Shown: positions 33,780 to 44,629 of the stretch, piece by piece
Layout of the letters: the number at the start of each line of letters is the position of its first letter
Position numbering within the stretch: position 1 is the first letter of the stretch
NCBI GenBank assembly: GCA_963082875.1
Contig: OY720097.1
Location: 2,108,001-2,172,000 of the forward strand
Direction: 5' to 3'
From: Corella eumyota
Lineage: Eukaryota; Chordata; Ascidiacea; Phlebobranchia; Corellidae
DNA length: 64,000 bases
The notes under the pieces: model-generated
What the model was told of the DNA's origin: nothing
Databases searched by the model: none
The model's input: only the letters and a program-made list of their open reading frames with translations
Made by a program: the position numbers and the translations under genes

Positions 33780-36700
33780 ATGTCAGAGCAAAGATATTTT
33801 TTTAAGTCTGCGAAGTTAGATAAAGGAATCTTGGGTAAAGCATTGGCCATAGCAACAACTGATGGAAAATTGCCGACTATTTTAGCTGGGGTTTTGACAG
33901 GTAAGATCTTGAATTTTTTTTAGTAAAATGTTCTAAAATATTTTTTTTTCAATGTTATCTTAAAACCGAAATTTAAAATTTTTTTGTTGTATTCTTATAA
34001 GTTTGCCCAATTTTTTTTATATTATTTTGCTTTATCATTTAATTTTTTTTGTAGTTGGTGATGTTTACACAAATGGTTTGGTAAACGATCAGTGTTTTGA
34101 CAAAATACAAAGAATATTATCGCAATTATCAAGGTAACTAGTAATTTTAATTAAAAATAAATCCATAAATACATCAATTCCTAATTGCAGTTAATATTTG
34201 CAATAAACAAACCTTGCTTATAAGTTTAAGTTAGATATATATTGAATTTTTTATATTTTGTAGATATCAAGTTGTCATCAAGGTAAAAAAGACAATTCCT
34301 GATGAGAGTAATGAAATAAAGGTAAATTAAACAAAATGTGACACGTAAGTTTAAAGTTTTTAGAACAATTTACAATTGCCGTATTTAAAATTTAAACAAT
34401 GAACATAACTCCTAAAAATCCTTAAAATTTCAAAATATTTAAACAAAAATTGGTAATGGGAGCTTTGACACTGTTCAAAGCTTTTTTTTGGGAGATTAAA
34501 TTACCACGAAAAATTTTAAACTATTTATGTATTTATTTTGGTTTGGTTGGCACAATATTTTTCACAGTCTAGCCACAATCTAAATATATGATTTTATCTT
34601 GTTATGGAGAAACTGAGTTCTAAAAATTTTGTATTTTTCACCAAATTCAATGTAATTTATAAAAAAGTTTTTGATCAGATAAATTAATAATGTTTTTACT
34701 AGATGTTTTTAAATTATGATTTCTGAAAAATGGGATTTTAAACCTTTTGTAAATTACTAAAAAAATTTATTTCTAAATCACAAAAAATTATTTTCAAAGA
34801 ATTTTTTTAAAATATATTTTTAATTAATCTTAGGAAACTTTGAGAAACTGGTGCGACAATCTCGGTTTGAGCCTGGTGTTAACTTATGGAGGAACTGGTC
34901 TCCAACCTAAACATGTGACTCCGGAAGCTACTAGATCAGTGATTGATAAAGAGATCCCTGGCATCTCAACTGCAATCCTGAATGCTTTGATCCGGGATAA
35001 TTTCAACTCCATGCTCTCGAGGTAAAAAAAATAGAAATTAAAAAAAAATCAAAATTGTTAAAAATGATTTTAGTATTTCTAAAACTTTTTTTTATTTGTT
35101 TGTAGTATAGGTTTAGTTTTAAAGGAGATATACTTGGCCTATTTAAAATTTGATTATCATTAATTTAAATCAGTTGTGATCTTTAAAAATTATTTATTTT
35201 GAAAATGTTTTTTGTTTTGTTTAGCGTAGTTATCTTTTAATATAATTTGTGTGTAAAATTGAATTTGCCTAATTTTCAGATGTAATTTCCACTGGTTAAG
35301 TGCAAATAAGTTTGTTTAAATTAGTTGTATTTATAGAACAATTGCCTAAAAGCCTTAACATTTTGTAATTAAACTTTTGTTAAACCCCATTTAAAAAAAA
35401 AATTTAATTCAATTTTTAAATATTGATTGCCAGATTTAATTGTTAGGACGATAAAAATTGCATAAAATTCTATAAAATTACAAAATGTGAATACAATTTT
35501 TGTCTCCAAGCAATTTTTATATTTTTATTCATTTACAACAGGCTTAACCATTCAATTTGCGTGGTTTTGATTTCTTAAAGAAAATTCGTTTTTTTCAAGA
35601 TAATTTTTCAATGATTGTTAAATTAATGTGGTTCTCATGTTTTATTATTATTATATCCTTAACATAAACATACTTTACTTATTTTCCTGGAAAAATTTTA
35701 CATGTAATTGCCTGAGGCTAAGTAAGAGACCACATAATATTTACCATTAAATTTTAACATGAAATTTTTCCTACCAAAATTTTCTAATTTGTGATTTTTG
35801 TTTTTATCATTCATTTTTTAATTGTCACCCCAAAAATTTTTGGTTATGTAATTTAGAGCGTTACATAAGGTTTTGTGGTGACAATATTTTGATTGCATGC
35901 TTTTGGTAAAATACTTTTCTTATGTTTAATAGACCTACTAATTACTTCTTATTAGGAATTGCCTTTTTCACTTTCTTACATAACACATTTTGAATGATTC
36001 ATTAATTAATGCAAAATATAAATGTAACGTAATACACTGAGAATTGCCTTTTTCTAAATTTTTGCATTTTTATTTTATCTTTTAGTAAAATTAAAAATTT
36101 ATTGGCAATTTTCACATTTTTTTGTTTTTTAAATTTTTTTACAAATAGTTTATTATTTAATTAATTTTAATTTTATTTGTAATTTTGCAGAGGAATCAGC
36201 GGAATACGAAATAATGTTTTGGTTGTCAATCTGCCAGACTCTGCACAACTCATAACTGTAAATATTTCATTTAAAAACTGTAGTTAAACCTTAATATAGG
36301 AATCTATGTTTAGGTTTTAATAAATACTAAATCTTATCTTAAAATACAAATTTTAGTGACTATTAGATTATTATCGTAAGGTTAAAAAAAAATAAAATTT
36401 TACCAGACCTATTGTAACTAAAAGTAGATGATAATATTTTTTAATTTATATTCTTTCAGAGTGCCCTGAAAGTGATTCTTCCAGCATTGCCGTTTGCAGT
36501 TGACCAAATAAAGAATGATCAGCGCTTGATTGACCTTGTTTTAAATGAAGCAAGAATTGAGAATGCTGGAACTAATATTCCTAATGCCCTGGGTGCAGTT
36601 GATCAGGTAAGAATAACATATTTTAAGTCACAATAATGGCAACATCAGCCTAATAACTCCAAAATTCTAAAAATCAAGTTTTTTTACAACATTTTGTTTC

Positions 36701-39700
36701 TGTGATTTTTTGAGGTTTAAAGAATTAAATTAAATTATAAATAAATTTATTAAAGTTTTAAAAACTTTTGTTAAAGTTATTGTTGTAGTTTTTAAGTTAT
36801 AATACCAGTTTTTTTAAAGTTATTCTAAAGACCAATTTAACTTTAATTCTAGAGTTACACAGACTCTATCAACACTCCCTCCATTCCAACCACCCAGCAA
36901 CAACTAACCAACACCACTTTAACCAGAACCAACTTGTTTGCAACACCAAACCAATCCCAACCATCTTCTATCACTGCAACCACTATTGCCCCAACTGCAG
37001 ACCATTCCACACCAGCACCACACCATGCTGCACCAGTCATAGCGCACCATGCAGCACCAGTTGTTGCACACCATGCCGCACCAGTGGTTGCACACCATGC
37101 AACACCAGCAGCATCACACCATGCACAAAGTTCAGATAACCAAGCAGATTCCAACCCTGAGCATGCAACTGGAAATTATCCTTCTACTTTGATAACTGAG
37201 GATGATTTGAACTTGTTTGATATTGAGAATGATTTGCCTCAAGCACCAGACTATGTAAGTTTTTTATTTTAAAGTTAAGCACACTTCGATTTTGTAGTAT
37301 TAAGTTAATGTAGTAAATAGACCGCTAATGGTCGGGGTTTTAATTGTCATAGTGTGGTTGCAACTGTTAACTGATATTTGCTCGTGATAATTTACCCACA
37401 CACCACAAACGACAGTTTTTTTATATTTTGTAGGCCTATAAATTTGAACACATATCTGGAAATAAGTCCCATTACATATAAGATTATATATAAACCATGG
37501 TTGAAAAATGTTTTTTTTTAGTTAAAGATCCTTTAAACACATACAAACCCTTATTTAAAATTGTTTATAATGCTTTGTATTTAACAAAGTTCACCTACGA
37601 ATTTTATTTAAATAAATATTTCCTTAGATTAAGGAAAATTAAAATCCACGCGGAAGCCTTAAACCTATATATAGAAATATCAATTTTCAAAATTCCTATA
37701 TAGACCTTTTTTTCATACAAAGCAATATGAAATACACAAACCTATAGATTACCTAACTATTTCAAAATTAGGAAAAAAAAATTTATGGGTTTTAAAAATA
37801 AGTAACATATGTTATTTTGTATTGGGTTTGTGTTGTTAAGTAACATAGCATTATAAAAATGTTAAACAATAAATAATAACACATGTGAAGAAAGCTCTTT
37901 AATTATATTGTCTATTTCTTGTGGTTTAATTTAATATTTGTATTAAAATTTTATATTTTTAATGTAGGTGAGGGTTGTTGGAGAGGAACCTCTAATTTTA
38001 GACACAGACAGTGGAATATCGGGTAATATTTTATATTTTAACCTCATTTTTTGTATATCTTTATGTGGAAAGGTCGACTACCTAAACTTAGAGTAACATA
38101 TATTACCCTTAACTCAGTTTCGAGTTGACTTAAACAGTTTTGGGATATTTAAAACTAATTGACAGATAAATAATCTGCTGGTTGGTTAAAAAAAGTCTTC
38201 CATTTATAGTGCAATACAACTTGCAAAGTGCAATACAAAAACAGTGGGAATTGAACCAAAAGACCTAAAATGGTAAAATTGTGTGTTTACCTGCATCATT
38301 ACAATAAAGTTTAAATATCTTATAAATTTATCTTAGGATTTATTTAAAGGCATAGTCATGGAAAAATTTATATTTTTGTGTTTTAAAATTCCCTTTAAAA
38401 AACTTCAACATTGTTTTGATATTATATGGTAATTGGTGATGTATGGGAGAGGCAGTAATTTTTTGGGTTGGTTGTGTACTTGAGAAAAAAAACATTGTAA
38501 AATAATTGTCATTAACCTTTCATAAGTTCAATTATTTTTTAAATTTATGTAAATGCTTGTGAAAAATTTTAATTATATAAAAAACAATTTTAATGATTTT
38601 GAAAATTTTAAACAAAGACAAATTAATTGGGTTGTCAATTTATTTTCCATATTTTCAGAGATGCCAATTAATTTTTATTATTCTTTTTAGCTTCTGTGTC
38701 ATTAGACTTCAACAAAGTAGCTCGTAGAAACCGATGTTATCCGTACCCACCTGTAAGTTTTGACAAAGCTTTTTCTCTTATTCTCTCTAACACAACTTCA
38801 CTGCCTGTTTGCAGTCTTACTTGTAAAGGTAAATATAGTTCGGACTAAATTTTTAAATACAATTTAATAAAAATATAAAAGTTAATTTTTTAATATTTGT
38901 ATGTACATATATTTAAGATTAATATATATATATATTTTTTTTCTATATATCTTTATTCTTGATGTGGGAAGGTCAAATGCAAGACTTAAACATAGAGTAA
39001 CATCAGTTACTCCAACCCAGTCTCAAGTTGCCTTGGCAGTTTGGGATATTATAGAGACTATAATTGCCCGGTAATTATGCTGTTGATTAAGTGCTGGCTC
39101 AGCAGGAGTTCATATCGTTTATAATGCCTTACTAAAGGGCACTACAGCATGAGAGCAGTGGGGATTAAACCTATGACCTCATGGTGGTGTAGCAATTGTT
39201 CTTACCTGTACACCACGCTGCCGGTTTATTCCCTTTTATACTATAATAAAACATTTGTTATATTGTAAAATACACAAACTTTAAGTTCAAATTCAATGTT
39301 ACTGTTTTAAAAACCCAATAAAATGGATTTTATGATTTGTCTGCTATAAAAATCTGTCATGTCTCTTGTTAAGAATTTACTAAAAATACTTAATTATTTA
39401 TATTTTAATTTGTGTATTTTGGCTCACATTTGTCATATGAACATATTTTAATTAAATTTTAGAAGCTCAATTTCTATTTTTTAATTAAAAAAAATTTGTT
39501 CCTGCCCTTTAACAGCAGTTATTAAATATTAAACCCCAACTTAAAAAAATCATACTTTCCAATTAAATAAGTTTTTAAAAGAAATTTTTATGCTTAAATT
39601 TTAATTTTAAAATCTTCGCTTAAAATTTTTTTTAAAAATTTTTAGCTGCCATTGATCATTATCTTAGCGAAGATATTATAGCTCAGGAGAATGTGCCACC

Positions 39701-42700
39701 TTGTCTTACTGCTATTAATGATGGATATGCTATCATAGGTTTGTATTTTAATAAACCAAAGTAATTGATATTTAATTATTGATGCCCCTTGATGTGGGAA
39801 GGTTGAATGCGTGACTTAAACATAGAGTAACATCAGTTACTCTGACCCAGTCTGGAGTTGCCTATGGCAGTTTGGGATATTATAGATTATAATTGCCCGA
39901 TAATTATGCTGCTGATTAAGTGCTGGCTCAGCAGGAGTTTATACCGTTTATAGCGCCTTACTCAAGGGCGCTACAGCATGCAAGCAGTGGGGATTGAACC
40001 AACGACCTCATGTGTGGTGTAGCAAGTGTTCTTACCACTACACCATGCTCTATCATGATAGTATGGATATTATTACATTTTGAAATGTAATACAACATGC
40101 ATAGATAAAATTTTAATATTTTGTAACGATTTTGTTTTGTGTTCTTTATTAAAAATTGATTGCACCTATTTTTGGATTTAAGGTTTATTGTACAAATCGC
40201 AAAAAAATACTTTTTCACTTTTCTAAATGCTATTTTAATTTTCTAAAACCCAAAATTTAAAATCTTTTACAGTTTTTTAAGCTAGGCTAAATTCAATTTT
40301 TAAAACCATGTAAAATTATAAATTTTCAAAGGATTTTTAATTTTTTTAGCCTCCAATGTACCTGGAGATTTAGACGTGGTTCCAGCAGGATCTTATTTGA
40401 CGGTTGGCCGTGCTGTTAGAGTGACCACCGGGAGTGCTATGCCTGCTGGATCAGACGCTATGGTTCCAGTAGAACAAACACAAGTCATCAGAGAGGAAAA
40501 TAGGGTATTGTGATCTCATAAATATTTAACTCTTTTAAAATAAAACAGCTTAAAAACTTTGATCTATTTTGCTTACTTATTTTACATTTTTATAGCAGTA
40601 CAATAGATTAATTGTTAAGTCATAATAAACTTATTATTGTAGGGAACAGTTGAAGCCGTGGTTCGCTTCCTCGAGCCAGCAACCCCGGGTCAACAAATTC
40701 GAACAATCGGGAGTGACACGAGAGCAGGGGAGGTGATTGTTAAATCGGGGACAAAACTCGGTTATGCCGAGTGCGTGGTTCTTGTTAAGTTTGGTTTGTC
40801 CAGTGTCCGGGTTAATCGCTTGCCAGTTGTGGCTATTCTTTCTACTGGGGCAGAGGTAAACAATAAAATATTTAATTTAGAATATTTTGTACAAATTATT
40901 GTTTTAAATATTTTTTCATGTTTTTTGTTTTTTTATATTTATTTATTCTCGATGTGGAAATGTCGACCTCACAACTTGAACATAAGTAAAATTAGCTACT
41001 CAAAACCAGACTTGAGTTGCCATTGACAATTTGGAATATAATAGATTAAAATTGCCCGATAATTAAGTTTTAAATTAAGTGTTGGCTGAGCAGGAGTTTA
41101 CATTGTTTAAAATGCCTTACACAAGGGTGCTACTGCATGAGAGCAGTGGGAATCGACCCAGGACCTCATGTAGTGAAGCCAAGTGTTCTGACTACTACAA
41201 AACTTATTAACTTTACTGAATTAATTTTTTTCACTAACTGTTTTTTTTTAAGTTTTGGCACTATAGTTGGTGTTCCAAAACCTATACAACAATTTCTAAA
41301 ATTGTTTTTTACCTTTTTTAGATAGTAGAATCTGATGCTTTTGAAAACGGAAAAGTTCGCGACACAAATCGGTTAGCACTCTCACTTGCCCTTCAAAAGA
41401 TTGGCCACAAGGTGGTAGACATGGGCATTGTAACAAACGAGATTACCCAGCTCAAAAATGTTCTTACTCAAGCTTATAAGAAAGGTAAATGACACAAGTT
41501 TGAGATGTAAAATTGAATAGTTTACCTTATATCAAATTGAGTATATTTTATCAAGTAGCTGATTCTGTGAAAAGGTTAACTAAGTTATAGTGTCTTACAA
41601 TGTATTTTGTACAGTTTAATAACAACGATATTAATATATATTTAGCTGATGTTGTTATAAGCACTGGTGGGGTTTCTTTGGGTGATAATGATTATGTGAA
41701 ACCCTTACTTACAGATATTGGGGTCAACTGGCATTTCAAAAGGGTCGACATGAAACCCGGGTAAACAATATTAATTTTATTTTAGTTACTTTATGTTTTC
41801 AATGATTTCTAAACGAAATTTGAAAAAAAAAATTATTTTGCTTCATTTTCTATTAGCTTTGCTGTAACTTTACTTATACTTTTAACATTTTTTTTGTTTT
41901 ACAAAATTGTTTGTTTTATTTAGAGCTCCAACGGGTTTTGCAACACTAGAAACTCAAAGAGGAAGAAAATACTTTTTTGCTTTGCCAGGTAAAACCACTT
42001 TTCATATATTCTCTGCTGTCAAAGTTAATACTAAACCCTTTACTTTTTGTTTGAAATTTTTTAGGAGTCCCTGTCCCAGCATTAATGGCGTTTCAACTTT
42101 TGGTTTTACCTTGTTTAAGGAAACTTAGTGGAAGTAAAACACCAAGATCAACTCTCATGAAAGCAAAGGTATTTAATTTGCAGCTCTATATTATACCAAC
42201 ACTTCTTTAAATAAAGATTTGCAAGTTGAATATATACGTATTTAGTCTTCCTAACCAGGCTACCTATTTAGGAATATACCATCTATATATAATAAAGTTT
42301 AGTGGACGATATATACATATGTAAATATATATAAATATAGATGTGTGTATGTTTAACTTATAAGCCTTTAAAATAAATAAAACTGTCCTTTGTGATGAGC
42401 AATATCATGGGCAAATATAAGTTGTGAGTTGCTACTATATTATGACAATAATAATGTTGACAATAGGGCAGGCTTTTGACTAGTTTTAGTAATGACAAGT
42501 TTACAAAAGTCTCATTGTCTTAAACAAATTAAAAAATCTGCCTTTTATGTTTATAGATTTCGAAAGATGTTTTTCTTGGTGGAGTCCCGGAATTCCAAAG
42601 AGGTAAATTACGACACGAGGAAGATCAACCCGTTCCCTGGGTTGACATCACTGGAGGTCAGGTGATCAGTCGTCTGATCAGCATGGTCGATGCCAACGTG

Positions 42701-42787
42701 CTTCTTCTTGTTCCTCCCAAGTCAAACCAGTGTGATGTCATAAAGAACGGGGAAATTGTTGATGTATTGATGATGACTCCAGCTTAA
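33780..42787 (+). CDS. GPHN: Gephyrin (MogA-like G domain and MoeA-like E domain fused), 17 exons, 797 aa
   Basis: Exons: 33780-33900, 34055-34133, 34264-34321, 34834-35021, 36191-36257, 36460-36606, 36853-37254, 37968-38022, 38691-38828, 39646-39738, 40350-40504, 40643-40855, 41322-41484, 41646-41760, 41924-41988, 42065-42168, 42557-42787. Gephyrin makes molybdenum cofactor and clusters glycine/GABA-A receptors. The G domain (to about 200) keeps PDESNEIKETLRNWCD and YGGTG but reads LQPKHVTPEAT where active enzymes have PRDVTPEAT, and the SGP-type loop is not evident. The linker holds four HHAAP repeats. The E domain keeps VARRNRCYPYPP, NDGYA, RVTTGSAMPAGSDA, GSDTRAGE, KVRDTNR, STGGVSLGDNDY, MKPG and FALPG; GNPVSA is changed to GVPVPA. 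So the fold and order are clear, while G-domain catalysis is doubtful. It may act mainly as a scaffold, or a second gene may supply catalysis. Confidence 0.95.
35822..35884. repeat. 63-bp imperfect hairpin in a gephyrin intron
   Basis: TTGTCACCCCAAAA at the left end pairs with TTTTGTGGTGACAA at the right; inside, TTATGTAA pairs with TTACATAA around a short loop. It could be a tiny foldback element or an RNA hairpin. I saw no second copy in the window. Confidence 0.6.
37021..37116 (+). repeat. Coding minisatellite, four 24-bp units in gephyrin
   Basis: Four tandem 24-bp units starting CACCATGC encode HHAAPVIA, HHAAPVVA, HHAAPVVA and HHATPAAS, followed by another HHA. They lie in the linker between the G and E domains, within exon 36853-37254, and keep the frame. 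Confidence 0.9.
37300..37425 (-). repeat. Short dispersed repeat (family 3), reverse copy
   Basis: Its reverse complement reads AAAACTGTCGTTTGTGGTG, GAGCAAATATCAGTT and GACCATTAGCGGTCTATT, matching the plus-strand copies near 10.4, 11.75 and 42.39 kb. In a gephyrin intron. Confidence 0.5.
38055..38300 (-). repeat. SINE family 1, old reverse copy in gephyrin intron
   Basis: Diverged copy with TTATGTGGAAAGGTCGAC, GAGTAACATATATTACCC, GAGTTGACTTAAACAGTTTT and AGTGGGAATTGAACC. Antisense to the gene. Confidence 0.65.
38944..39224 (-). repeat. SINE family 1, nearly full reverse copy in gephyrin intron
   Basis: Complete from ATCTTTATTCTTGATGTGGG to CACCACGCTGCCGG, with body words AACATCAGTTACTCC and GTGCTGGCTCAGCAGGAGTT. 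Antisense to the gene. Confidence 0.92.
39783..40052 (-). repeat. SINE family 1, nearly full reverse copy in gephyrin intron
   Basis: Runs from CTTGATGTGGGAAGGTTGAA to CACTACACCATGCTC with little divergence from the other good copies. Antisense to the gene. Confidence 0.92.
40938..41208 (-). repeat. SINE family 1, diverged reverse copy in gephyrin intron
   Basis: TATTCTCGATGTGGAAATGT at the 3' end, TGAGCAGGAGTTTACATTG in the body and AGTGGGAATCGACCC at the head. Fourth antisense copy in this gene. Confidence 0.85.
42285..42480 (+). repeat. Short dispersed repeat (family 3) with AT-rich leader
   Basis: The leader ATAAAGTTTAGTGGACGATA matches 11.68 kb; AAAACTGTCCTTTGTGATGA and GGGCAAATATAAGTTGTGAG match the other copies. 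In the last gephyrin intron. Confidence 0.5.
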
Positions 42788-44629
42788 ATTTCAAGGTTTT
42801 TTAGGAGTGATTTTACTTAAAAACTATATTTGGTTACATTTTGTATAAACCTGTTTTGCTATTTTTAAGTTTAGTTTAACATTTATATTGTACATGAAAG
42901 AATGTTAGTGGTTTAAAGCCACTTTTTATGTAATTATTATCATGTTTTTATTAGACTAAATTTTGAATTACTAAATGTTTTGAACACCATTTTAAAAAAG
43001 TGGCTTATTTCGTATTTCCTTGTAGTGGTTTAATATTTACCTGGCAATTTTGCCTTTTATTAAATTTAGTTTAAATTTTTTTAATCTTTTTATTTAATTG
43101 TGTCAATTTAAATTTTATGTTCCGTTTAATTTTGTTTTTATCACGAACTTAGTTTCAATTACATAGGTTTTATTCATTTTTATATTAAAAAGTTCCAAAT
43201 TTTATATGTTCTAGGTATTTTAAAAAAGAAAATTCGTTTTTATATTTTAAATTTATAGTTAAAATTTTGTTTAACTAAATATTACCTAAAAAAAACAAGG
43301 TAAAAATTTTTATTTAATTATTTTAATTGTGTATTTTATAGAATATTATTAATTATCAATATAAGGTGGTCAAAGTGTAATGAAATTAAAATTAATAAGT
43401 TTTGGGTGTAGTTTATAATAATTGTGTTATTTTAAAAGTAAGTATACTGTAAGTTACTGTATGCAACACATTTTAAACAAATAAAACCCTTCATTACCTT
43501 TAGATAAACTTTCTTTTAAAATTGTGATATAAAATTTTTTAACATTCGAAATGTAAGCATTGTGCCTATCCTATAACATTAACCACTATATTAGGTTTAT
43601 TCCACTGAATATTGGTGCTAAGTGTCCCCCCTCTTACAGCCTTTGTACATGAGATCATAGATGTTGTAAATTATTGTTTTTTTTTCGCACGAGTACATGA
43701 AATGTAAACTAATTTGTGTTGTATAATTGGCTAACATTTGGGTGTATGTATTATTATTAAATCTTTTGTGTGCTTTTTTACTATTTTTAAACTTGCGCAA
43801 AAATGTCACTGCACTATTCATTGCTTTACACTTTGCCTCATGTAAATTATTTTGGATATTTTAATTTAGAATCTAATTAGTATCTTTAAAAAATGTTTAT
43901 TGAAGATATGCTTAGAAACTGCACTATGTAAAATTGTAATTTGTAGCTTGTAAAATTCAGTTTATTTTTATTCGGTTCAAATTTTAGAAATTCCCAGAGC
44001 AAGTACACTTTAAATTGAATGTAAATAAATGCTTCACATGAACATTTTTGTTTTTGTACAAGATTTGACTTAGAAATTTTCGTTCTTTAAAACTTAAAAT
44101 GACTAACTTAGTATGTATAGCTTGAATTAAAATCATTATAAGTTTATAATAATGTTTAAAATGGAACTTAAGGTCAGGTTAATACACATGACTTGTGCTT
44201 TTTACTATATTCTTTAAGCTAACTATTACCAAGTTACTAAACAAACACGGATATAGATTAGAGTTTGCGTTAACCAAATACACGTAAATCGCTTTGTCAT
44301 AACCATTAGGTATTACCTTTGCAAAACCTAAGAAAGGATTTGGATAATTGTACTTAGTACCAAATTATATTGGCAGAAAGCTGGACACTAGTTTGCTTGT
44401 TAGGCTAAGTTTTTTGTTTAATATTATGCTGATAACGAACTTACGGATTAAGTTTAAAATCTGAGGGTTATTAATAAACTAAATTTTAAATCGATGCTGA
44501 ATAATAAACTTGTTTCCCGCCGTTTCAATTATTACTTGTGAATGTCGTCTTAGAATATTCTGTATTTAAGATGTTGTTATTTTTTAGATTGTTTTAACTT
44601 GTATTCTAAAGCAAAGTTAATAATTAAAA
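42788..44629. other. Gephyrin 3' UTR and intergenic region
   Basis: 1.8 kb, very AT-rich, with several AATAAA-type signals. A short minus-strand open frame near 43.6-43.8 kb has no domain, signal or exon partner and is not called. Acceptor-like TTCTAAAG ends near 44611, 18 nt before the next ATG. Confidence 0.5.

Noticed and set aside
37497-37703. 68-codon plus-strand open frame in a gephyrin intron
   Set aside because: AT-rich, no splice logic that keeps the gephyrin frame, no recognisable domain.
43618-43821. 67-codon minus-strand open frame downstream of gephyrin
   Set aside because: No conserved motif, low complexity, no upstream exon. Most likely 3' UTR DNA.
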